A stretch of 64,000 nt of DNA, from positions 1-64,000 of the forward strand of contig NZ_PJOK01000068.1 of assembly GCF_002850745.1 (NCBI RefSeq), in the 5' to 3' direction. This stretch comes from Nonomuraea indica (GTDB lineage Bacteria; Actinomycetota; Actinomycetes; Streptosporangiales; Streptosporangiaceae). The notes below the pieces were generated by a model that saw nothing but the letters and a program-made list of their open reading frames with translations, searched no databases and was not told where the DNA came from. The translations under genes and the position numbers were made by a program. The number at the start of each line of letters is the position of its first letter. Within the stretch, counting starts at the first letter, position 1. Positions 1-6,563 of this stretch are shown here, piece after piece.

Positions 1-129
1 CTGCTGGCGGCGCTGGCCGTCGTCGTCCTGCTGGTGATCTCCGCGCGGCAGGAGGCCGTTACACAGCCCCGGCCGCGCGGCTTCACCTTGGCGGGCCTCG
101 CCCTCACCGCACTGATCTTCCTGCTGTGA
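1..129 (+). CDS. C-terminal end of a membrane protein (partial)
   Basis: The first 43 codons are open from the left edge to a TGA at 127-129. They read as two hydrophobic stretches, one rich in Leu/Val/Ala and one ending IFLL, separated by a short charged linker. That is the usual look of the last one or two transmembrane helices of an integral membrane protein. Too little is present to name a family; an EamA-like or small multidrug transporter would fit but is not shown. The start lies outside the window. Confidence 0.55.
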   Translation: MLAALAVVVLLVISARQEAVTQPRPRGFTLAGLALTALIFLL

Positions 130-805
130 GGAGTAATAGGCCGGCTCGCTCACCTGGATGGTCAACATCGCCCAGCAGCTGTTCTGATCGAACACCGAAG
201 TAGCCCCGCACTGGAGAAGGACGAGTTGGATGCCAGGCGGCACCAGATCGGGCAGCACCGCTTCCGTGCAAAGTTCCGGTTCCCTGGCCGGGACCGTGCG
301 GAGCACCGAGCGTGGGGCGAAGATGTGGGCGACCGAGCCGAACAGGCGGGCGGTGTCAGCGATGCGGATGGCCAACCGAAGCAGCCACGCGGGACCGCAA
401 AATGTCCATCGTCTGCAAGATTTCTCGGCGAGCCTCTCGTTCTTCGGCCGGCTCGCCTGCACCTTGGATTGCGCCGTGTTCTACGCAGTCCTGGCGAGCT
501 TCGGCTGCACCGCCTGGCCCGTACACCACTCCCATGAACGCAACTCAGCTGCGCCACCTTCAGTTGCACGCTGTAGGCGGGCACGTGCTGTTGTGACGGC
601 CGTTTGACGCCCGATCACCTTGCGGGCCGCCCGGGCAGCGAACCGCGACGCCGCGATCCCGGCGCGGCGTCGCGGACTCCGGGCGCGATGGTACGGCGGC
701 GCCTCCGTGAAATGCCATTTCACCTTCGCGCCCGGCGGCGCTTTCTCGGAGATATAGCGCCATCTACCACACGGTCAGCAATGCCATTGCGACACAACGC
801 ATTCA
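130..805. other. Stretch without a recognisable gene
   Basis: Several overlapping short frames exist on both strands, but none resembles a family I know. The reverse strand is open from roughly 440 down to the left edge in a frame with protein-like composition but no clear start or ribosome site, so it could be a gene remnant. From about 760 the base composition becomes clearly more AT-rich, which marks the promoter region of the downstream P450 gene. Confidence 0.4.
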
Positions 806-834
806 TTGCCGAAATTCCATCAATTATGTAAATT
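806..834 (+). promoter_or_regulatory. Candidate promoter of the P450/RiPP operon
   Basis: TTGCCG at 806-811 and TAAATT at 829-834 are separated by exactly 17 bases, close to a housekeeping sigma-70-type promoter. They lie in an unusually AT-rich stretch. Transcription would begin near 841 and give a leader of about 120-135 nt before the P450 start. Confidence 0.5.
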
Positions 835-975
835 CAGTGGCGATACTCCTCACCGTTCACTTATTAACCGGCACTATTCCTGATTTGGTGTCGTCCTTGC
901 CGCCGTTACCGCGTACCGGCAGGGCTGCGGGCGTGCGCGTACACCCGAGATCACGGATGCATGGGGCAGGTGGGA

Positions 976-2166
976 ATGACGGCGGTCGGAGAACCGGATC
1001 GGGCCGCTCCCGGCGGGACGCGGCCGTGGCCGCGCGGCGCGGCGCGGTGGTATCGCCGGGATCCGCTGGGGTTCGTCGAGCATGCGGCCCGCGAGCGGGG
1101 CCCGGTGTTCCGGCTGCCCGACGACGGGTCGCTGTGCGTGGCCGACCCGGCGGAGGCCCTGCGGGTGCTGCACGACGAGGAGGGCCACTACGACGACGTG
1201 TCCGACTTCTTCCACGTCCGCGGCGGTCGGCTGGAGCCGCGGGAGACGCAGGTCGCGATCGGGCGGGCGGCCCGCGCGACGCTACGCGCCCATCTGGCAG
1301 CGCATCGGGAGCGGCTGCCCGCCGTGGTGGCGGAGCTGGGAGAGGTCAGCGAATGGCCTTCGGCCGGGCGGGCCGCCGCGTACCGGTTCCTGGCCGAGGC
1401 GCTGCTGCGGCCGGACAGCCCGCCGCTCTTGCGGGAGCTGATGGAGCAGGTGGTGCGGAACGATGTGCTGATCCGTCCCAGCGGCCTGCTGGCGAGCGTG
1501 ATACGGCGGGCGCTGTGGGCACGCGTAGTGCGGGCGCTCACCGGCGAAGTAGTCGCCCGCCGGGCCGGCCCGCGGCCCGGCGGGCGGGGCGACCTGCTGG
1601 ACGCCGTACTCGAGGCCGCCCCGCCCGATACGCCTGCCGCGCAGCTCGCCCAGGTATATCTGCTGCTCTTCCGAACCTCGGTGGCGCCGGTGGGCCACGT
1701 GGTCGCCTGGGCGCTGCTGAAAGCCGCGACCGACGGCGTCGACCTGGCGGCCGTGCCCGCGGAGTCGGCCGTACGGGAGTCGCTGCGGCTGTGGCCGGTG
1801 GCGTGGCTGCTGGGCCGCCCCGTACTGCGCGCCCATCAGGTCGGCGGCGTGCAACTGGCGCCGGGGGACAGCGTGTCGGTCTGCGCCTATCTGCTGCACC
1901 GCGACGAACGGCACTGGCCCGAGGCCACCCGGTTCCGGCCCGGCAGGTGGGACGGCCCCGGCCCCCGTGGGCCCTACCTGCCCTTCGGCGGCGGCCCGTT
2001 CACCTGCGCCGGCGCCGCCGTCGCGCGCAGCCTGGCCTCCGAACTGCTCGCCGCCGTGACCGACAGCGCCCGTCTTGCAGTACGCGGCGGTCGCGGACAG
2101 CCCCACGTGGCGGGCATCATCACCCCTCCCCCCTTCCAGCTGCACCGGACCCCCTTCGCTCGTTGA
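976..2166 (+). CDS. Cytochrome P450, probable RiPP-crosslinking enzyme
   Basis: The 396-residue product has the P450 hallmarks: the K-helix ExxR motif (ESLR, about two thirds along) and the heme loop FGGGPFTCAG near residue 344 with its cysteine ligand. The usual His/Arg two residues before the Cys is Phe. The I-helix region reads SVAPVGHVVAW and lacks the common AG(G/D)xxT acid-alcohol pair. Both features suggest a specialised biosynthetic P450. ATG 976 is preferred because GGGCAGG lies 5 nt upstream; ATG 961 is in frame but has no ribosome site. The gene ends 17 nt before a tiny peptide gene whose end is W-F-I-W, so its likely role is oxidative Trp/Phe crosslinking of that peptide, as in tryptorubin-type pathways (inference). 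No ferredoxin or reductase gene is adjacent. Confidence 0.93.
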   Translation: MTAVGEPDRAAPGGTRPWPRGAARWYRRDPLGFVEHAARERGPVFRLPDDGSLCVADPAEALRVLHDEEGHYDDVSDFFHVRGGRLEPRETQVAIGRAARATLRAHLAAHRERLPAVVAELGEVSEWPSAGRAAAYRFLAEALLRPDSPPLLRELMEQVVRNDVLIRPSGLLASVIRRALWARVVRALTGEVVARRAGPRPGGRGDLLDAVLEAAPPDTPAAQLAQVYLLLFRTSVAPVGHVVAWALLKAATDGVDLAAVPAESAVRESLRLWPVAWLLGRPVLRAHQVGGVQLAPGDSVSVCAYLLHRDERHWPEATRFRPGRWDGPGPRGPYLPFGGGPFTCAGAAVARSLASELLAAVTDSARLAVRGGRGQPHVAGIITPPPFQLHRTPFAR

Positions 2167-2183
2167 GAAAGGAGGTGAACTCC

Positions 2184-2249
2184 ATGAGGAAGTTGCTGCG
2201 CCGCGTCACCGGCCGCCGGATCAACCGGCAGGCCTGGTTCATCTGGTAG
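2184..2249 (+). CDS. RiPP precursor peptide, atropopeptide-like, core AWFIW
   Basis: This 21-codon gene has one of the best ribosome sites in the window: AAAGGAGGTGA at 2168-2178, five nt before the ATG. The product has a very basic 16-residue leader (MRK..., with RR twice, ending INRQ) followed by AWFIW and a TAG stop. The core nearly matches tryptorubin A (AWYIWY), the founding P450-modified atropopeptide. The peptide lies directly between a P450 and a methyltransferase. Aromatic residues at core positions 2, 3 and 5 would be the crosslinking partners. No protease or transporter is adjacent, so leader removal would depend on enzymes encoded elsewhere. It was recognised from sequence pattern and context only; the exact leader cleavage point is inferred. 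Confidence 0.87.
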   Translation: MRKLLRRVTGRRINRQAWFIW

Positions 2250-2262
2250 TCCATCTCCGGTG

Positions 2263-2292
2263 GCCGTGCCGGGCCCGACGGCCCGGCACGGC
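2263..2292 (+). terminator. 13-bp GC hairpin between precursor and methyltransferase genes
   Basis: GCCGTGCCGGGCC (2263-2275) and GGCCCGGCACGGC (2280-2292) are perfect complements around a CGAC tetraloop. The hairpin starts 14 nt after the precursor stop and ends 44 nt before the methyltransferase start. There is no T-tract, so it may act as a partial terminator or as a 3' stabiliser that keeps precursor transcript in excess over the methyltransferase. Confidence 0.7.
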
Positions 2293-2336
2293 TCCGCTCC
2301 CCACGAGGGCGGGACACCCGCACCCAGGAGGCACGC

Positions 2337-3116
2337 ATGTCGCAGGTGGATGAGACGCTGGCCGCCTACGAGAGCATCGCGGCCCGCTACGACGAGCTGA
2401 ACGCGAGGATGGACACCTCCAGCCTCGTGGCCCGCTTCGTGGAGGCGGTCGATCGGTACGGGCCAGGCGGTCGGCGCCTGCTGGACGCCGGCTGCGGAAC
2501 CGGCCGCAGCAGCGTGGCCTTCCGCGAGCGCGGGTTCGAGGTGACCGGCTACGACCTGTCCCCCGCGATGGTCGCGATGGCCCGCCGCCGGCCCGGGGCC
2601 GAGGAGATCGGGTTCCTGGTGGGACGGCTGCAGGAGCCGCCACCCGGGCTGACCGGCTTCGACGTGGTCGCCTGCGTAGACGTGCCGATGGCGTACCTGA
2701 CCGGCACGGACCAGCTGCGACAGGCGCTGACGGCCGCCCGCGACCAGCTCGCCGAGGACGGGGTGCTGGTCTTCGACCTGAACACCATCGGCTACTACCG
2801 CCGCATGTTCAGCGTCCCCACGGTCGCCGACCGAGGCGACCGGTACGTGGCCTGGTTCGCACAGTCCCCGCGGATCGAGGCCGACGCGGTCGTGGTCACG
2901 CAGTTCGACCTGTTCGAACGGAACGACGCGGGCTGGGAGCGGCTGTCGATGCGCCACGTGCAGCAGCACCATTCCGACCGGACGGTGCGCAAGGTGGCTG
3001 AGCAGGCCGGACTGCACGTCGTGGCCGCCCACGGGCTGGTGGGGACGTCAACGCGGGACCCGGCTGACGAGAGCGACCACGACCGCATCCTGTACGTCGC
3101 CCGCCGGGCCGGCTGA
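2337..3116 (+). CDS. Class I SAM-dependent methyltransferase of the RiPP locus
   Basis: The 259-residue protein has the Rossmann SAM-binding motif I LLDAGCGTGRSS near residue 45, then the acidic strand GYDLSPAMV and the later motif FDVVACVDVPM. This is a standard class I small-molecule or peptide methyltransferase. The start is well supported by AGGAGG seven nt upstream of the ATG. It is co-directional with the P450 and precursor, separated from them only by the hairpin, so it is the natural candidate to methylate the matured AWFIW peptide (N-terminal amine, indole N or another site; not determinable here). The originally described tryptorubin locus, as I recall it, has only a precursor and a P450, so a methyltransferase would be an elaboration. 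Confidence 0.88.
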   Translation: MSQVDETLAAYESIAARYDELNARMDTSSLVARFVEAVDRYGPGGRRLLDAGCGTGRSSVAFRERGFEVTGYDLSPAMVAMARRRPGAEEIGFLVGRLQEPPPGLTGFDVVACVDVPMAYLTGTDQLRQALTAARDQLAEDGVLVFDLNTIGYYRRMFSVPTVADRGDRYVAWFAQSPRIEADAVVVTQFDLFERNDAGWERLSMRHVQQHHSDRTVRKVAEQAGLHVVAAHGLVGTSTRDPADESDHDRILYVARRAG

Positions 3117-3475
3117 CGTCGGCCGGGATGGCGGGCTGGTCGCCGAACTCCTTGCTCTGGCCGAGCGCTTCCCGCACCTGGTGCAGCTGAATGTCACGCA
3201 GCAGGCCGATGTGTTCATGAAGCGGGCGCGCCAGGTCACCGCCGTCCGCGCGGCATGGGCCGTGCCTTCCCTCGAATTTGACCAGGTCCTTTCAACGTGA
3301 GCCGCGACAGCACGTATGCGATCAGCGCTGCCAGAGTGACCTGACCACGAGTGTCCATCATCGCCAGGCGCCTGCAGCTTGTCGGTGTCAAGTGTGGTCT
3401 CGGATCAGTGCACTCCGTCGGTGACCTAGCGGGCATGGTGATGAACCTCGCGGAGCGCTCGCACGTCTGAAGGTC
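3117..3475 (+). other. Gap with a short orphan frame
   Basis: The first 180 bases (about 3118-3300) are open in one frame and read like the tail of a helical protein (segment ELLALAERFPHLVQLNV), but no start codon or ribosome site precedes it. It is probably the remnant of a gene cut when the RiPP locus or the neighbouring DNA arrived. The remaining bases up to the next start show nothing I recognise. Confidence 0.3.
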
Positions 3476-4321
3476 ATGCGCTCACCCGCATTCCTCGCCC
3501 TCATCGTGCTGACCGCCTGCGGCAGCGGAGCGGCGGCCGGCAAGCCGGTCACGTACGCGGCCGACGCCGTCTCCGTCCTGGAGAGCCCCGGCCACGGGCC
3601 GCAACTGTGCGTCGCGATGGCCACGTCGCTGCCACCCCAGTGTGCTGGGCCGGACATCGTCGGCTGGGACTGGTCCAAGGTGCAGCACGAGAACGTCCGG
3701 GGAACGAAGTGGGGTCAGTATCGGGTGGTCGGCACCTGGGACGGCTCTCGGCTGACCTTGACCGAACCACCAGGGGCGGCGGTTCAGGGCGCACCGGAGA
3801 AGCACAGCTTCGACAGCCCGTGCCCCGTCCCGGAGGGCGGCTGGCGGCCGGCCGATCCCGCCAAGGCCACCCAGGAAGCGCTCGAAGCGACCCAGCAGCG
3901 GCTGGAGAACGAGGCGGCTGTGGGTGGGGTATGGCTGGACCAGAGCTATCTGAACTCGATCCCCGGCTACGACGGCAGCAAGCGGGAGTGGGCGGAGAAG
4001 TATGCCAACGACCCGACCAAACTGGTGCTGAACGTGAAGTTCACAGGCGACCTGACCGGCAGGGAGGCGTGGATTCGGGAGAGCTGGGGCGGCGCGCTCT
4101 GTGTCAGCCAGGCCCAGCGCAGCCAGCAAGCGCTGCGGCAGATCCAGAAGGCCATCGGCGACGATCTTGGCCAGCCCTTGACCTCGACCTCCGTCGACAT
4201 CATGAAGGAGCAGGTGGTCGTGGGCGTCTGGGTGGCCAGCGAGAAGCTCCAGCAACGGCTGCAGGACAAGTACGGCGAGGGCGTCGTGCTCCTCCAGGCG
4301 GTACTGACGCCGGTGCGATAG
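3476..4321 (+). CDS. Hypothetical secreted lipoprotein
   Basis: The 281-residue product begins with a short lipoprotein signal peptide (MRSPAFLALIVLTAC), with a lipobox-like LTAC and the cysteine at residue 15. It should be exported and lipid-anchored to the outer face of the membrane. The mature part contains several cysteines and a repeated glutamine-rich helical stretch (ATQQRLENE; RSQQALRQIQKA). I do not recognise a domain family and assign no function. It stands alone, with remnants of mobile elements downstream. Confidence 0.75.
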   Translation: MRSPAFLALIVLTACGSGAAAGKPVTYAADAVSVLESPGHGPQLCVAMATSLPPQCAGPDIVGWDWSKVQHENVRGTKWGQYRVVGTWDGSRLTLTEPPGAAVQGAPEKHSFDSPCPVPEGGWRPADPAKATQEALEATQQRLENEAAVGGVWLDQSYLNSIPGYDGSKREWAEKYANDPTKLVLNVKFTGDLTGREAWIRESWGGALCVSQAQRSQQALRQIQKAIGDDLGQPLTSTSVDIMKEQVVVGVWVASEKLQQRLQDKYGEGVVLLQAVLTPVR

Positions 4322-4618
4322 CGAAGCCGTGGCCACAGACCTCCAGCCAGTGACCGCGCTGACGCGCTGACAGAGAGGTCGGCCTTGGCGCTGCTGAGCG
4401 CGAACAGCACCGGCAGCCCGCCCAGAGTGCAGAGCAGGCGCCGCTCAGATCTGGTTCTGCTCAGGGTGACCGGTCGGATCAGGGCACCGTGAAAGGGCGC
4501 TGGCTGCGTCCACGGGAGTGGTGTAAGAGTTTGGCCTGGTGACAGGCGCGGCGTCGTGAGATGAAGACGGCCATCGCGTGATCCTTCGAGTGCTTGACCT
4601 GGACCGAAGGAGTAAGCG
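4322..4618. other. Intergenic stretch before an IS256 remnant
   Basis: No recognisable gene. The last 100 bases, immediately upstream of the truncated transposase start, include GAAGGAG nine nt before its ATG and are probably the left end of the former insertion sequence. A matching inverted repeat cannot be identified because the other end of the element is missing. Confidence 0.35.
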
Positions 4619-4804
4619 ATGGCCGTGGACAACAATGTGGCGCCTGAGCAGTGGCTGGCGCGGCAGATCGAGACAAGCAACCCAGACGTGTTGTGGCCCA
4701 TGGTGAAGACCATGGCCGAGGCGTTGATGTCGGCCGAGGCCGACACCCTGTGCGCAGCCGTCTACGGCCGGCGCAGCAGCGAGCGGACCAACTCCCGCAG
4801 ACAC
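4619..4804 (+). pseudogene. IS256/mutator-family transposase, N-terminal remnant
   Basis: About 60 residues from ATG 4619 match the start of actinobacterial IS256 (Transposase_mut) proteins: the stretch LMSAEADTLCAAVYGRRSSER followed by TNSRR is the typical N-terminal signature. After residue 62 the reading frame continues but stops resembling the family, and it runs antiparallel into a GntR fragment. All catalytic DDE parts are missing, so it cannot be active. It marks an old insertion followed by deletion. Confidence 0.75.
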
Positions 4805-4830
4805 TTACCGCTTAACCTGCAGAAACAGGA

Positions 4831-5034
4831 TCACGCGAAGATCGACTCATACACCACGTCCGTGGACGTGACCGCCCTGGCAACCCCGAATTCCTCGACC
4901 AACCGGCGTTCCGACGGCAGCGGGTTGCCGCGTTTGTACGCGCCAGCGGCGATACGAGCGCGTAGCTCTGCGGCTATCTGCACCCATTTGGGCTGGTCAA
5001 GCCTCCAGTTGATCACGGACACGATCATAGGCAT
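4831..5034 (-). pseudogene. GntR-family regulator, N-terminal fragment
   Basis: Read leftward from ATG 5034, the frame begins MPMIVSVINW and continues with a typical GntR winged-helix start (WVQIAAELRARIAAG, then LPSERRLVEEFGVAR). After the recognition helix the similarity ends and the frame closes at 4831, next to the broken IS256 gene. A complete GntR protein would be at least twice as long, so the regulator was truncated, most likely by the neighbouring insertion event. Confidence 0.7.
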
Positions 5035-5264
5035 GACCACTCTGGCCGTGGTGTGGAGCTGCGCGTCGCGCATCGATGGTGCCGCTGACAGTCATTGGCC
5101 CGCGATCGCGCTCGTCAGGGGGCTCATGACACGTTTCTTGCCGACCGGCACGCCTTGCTGGATGAGCTCTTTGCAAGTCGTGTCACCCGGAGGAAGCCTC
5201 TTCGTCGCCAACAGGATGTCGAAGCGCTATGTATCAACTCATGGACTCACAGTAAGGTCTCCCC

Positions 5265-6314
5265 ATGGCAAGTGTGCACAAAGCTCCCACCATGCACTTT
5301 GTTGGCAGTTATCCCGCTGGTTCCGCACAGGAGGCTCTGCGGGAGATGCTGACCGAGCGAACGAAAGACAAGCTGTACGCGCTGACCGACGGTGAGACCG
5401 ATCGCCTGGACTGGGTGGTCGACCAGATCGACTCCTACCGCGAGAACCCGGCCTTCCATCTCGTCCAGGATGGTGACTGGTCTGACTACACCCGGTGCCC
5501 CGCCTTCGCGATCGCGCCGGGGCATGAGCTGACGTCCCAGGACCTCGGCTTGCGGTACCAGGAGTGGGCCGACGCGTCCTGGGAGGTGTTCGACGCCGCC
5601 CGCCGAGCCGCGGGAAGGCCGGATCTCAGGTACCAGGTCGGGATCCCTACCGGGTTCGACATGGCGCTGTTCACGCTGGGCCCTGAGCGCGGCATGCGTG
5701 AGGAGGCGATCGAGGCCTTCGTCCGGGCGACGGTGGAGCAGATCAGCGCCATCCACGCCGGACCGTACGGTGGTGACGTCGTCTACCAGTTGGAGACGCC
5801 TGCCAGCCTGAGTCTCGCCCTGGTCGTGGACGATCCGGACTATCGTCGTGGTCTGGCGCGGCGGCTCGTCGACCTGGTGGCCCGCTCGCCCGAAGGATCT
5901 CGCTTCGGCATCCACCTGTGTGTCGGAGACCTCGGCAACGAGGCCCGCACCCAGCCCGCGACGCGGCGGATATCGGTCGAGTTCGCGAACGCTGTCACGG
6001 AGGACTGGCCCGCTGGTCGCCACCTGGACTTCGTGCACGACCCGATCGCGGCGGGCAGTTGGGTTCCCAGCCTGGAGGAGTCCGTCTACGCCGACTTGCG
6101 CGACCTGCGGTTGGCGTCCGGCACCCGCTACATCGCGGGCCTGGTTCACGAGGGGCAGAGCCTGGAAGACCAGCAGGCCGTTCTCGCGATGGTGCGCGAA
6201 CACCTGCCGGAGGGGCAGTCGCTCGGCATCGCGACGGCGTGCGGCCTCGGTCGCCGGTCACGAGAGGCGGCCGACGACCTCGTCGAGCGGATGGTGCACC
6301 TGACCTCCCGGTAG
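5265..6314 (+). CDS. Cobalamin-independent methionine synthase-like (UROD/MetE superfamily) protein
   Basis: The 349-residue product resembles the C-terminal catalytic barrel of MetE rather than the full two-barrel enzyme. It opens with HFVGSYPAGS, has an aspartate-rich segment ALTDGETDRLDW, and keeps likely zinc ligands in IHLCVGD (His-x-Cys) and ATACGLGRRS near the end (Cys). Family knowledge places such single-barrel proteins among methyl-transfer enzymes acting on a thiol, but the acceptor is unknown. The ribosome site is weak (AAGG about 10 nt upstream). It is monocistronic with a hairpin immediately downstream. Upstream lie truncated mobile-element and regulator genes. Confidence 0.82.
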   Translation: MASVHKAPTMHFVGSYPAGSAQEALREMLTERTKDKLYALTDGETDRLDWVVDQIDSYRENPAFHLVQDGDWSDYTRCPAFAIAPGHELTSQDLGLRYQEWADASWEVFDAARRAAGRPDLRYQVGIPTGFDMALFTLGPERGMREEAIEAFVRATVEQISAIHAGPYGGDVVYQLETPASLSLALVVDDPDYRRGLARRLVDLVARSPEGSRFGIHLCVGDLGNEARTQPATRRISVEFANAVTEDWPAGRHLDFVHDPIAAGSWVPSLEESVYADLRDLRLASGTRYIAGLVHEGQSLEDQQAVLAMVREHLPEGQSLGIATACGLGRRSREAADDLVERMVHLTSR

Positions 6315-6319
6315 AGGGG

Positions 6320-6356
6320 CTCATCGCGCGGCGTGGAGACCGCCCGCGCCGATGAG
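6320..6356 (+). terminator. Hairpin after the MetE-like gene
   Basis: CTCATCG plus a CGCGG extension pairs with CCGCG plus CGATGAG across a loop of about 10 nt, with a one- or two-base bulge. It begins six nt after the stop codon at 6314. No T-run follows, as is common for actinobacterial terminators. Confidence 0.5.
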
Positions 6357-6563
6357 ACCGCCGAACCCTTCACCTCTACCTGGCTGCGCACATCGGCTCC
6401 CTGACACGCTTTGCTGGCGAGGGGGATGATCCAGGTCTTCTCCAAGAAGTCCGACGGCTGGCCCGCGACGTCATGTTGGCAGGTGCCGGCGCGGGGCGCG
6501 CAGAACCGTCATGCCTACGGTCGTGGCCACATCGGCCGCGACCGTAGGCGAGGGGCGAACGAA

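Noticed and set aside
162-584. Reverse-strand 140-residue frame rich in Ser/Arg/Cys
   Set aside because: No start context, low-complexity composition, and a second reverse frame over the same bases looks more protein-like; neither can be identified.
837-2249. A 470-codon open frame covering both the P450 region and the precursor peptide
   Set aside because: Most of it is an Arg/Gly/Ala-rich shadow of the P450 gene in another frame. Only its last 21 codons, from the ATG with its own Shine-Dalgarno, are the real precursor gene.
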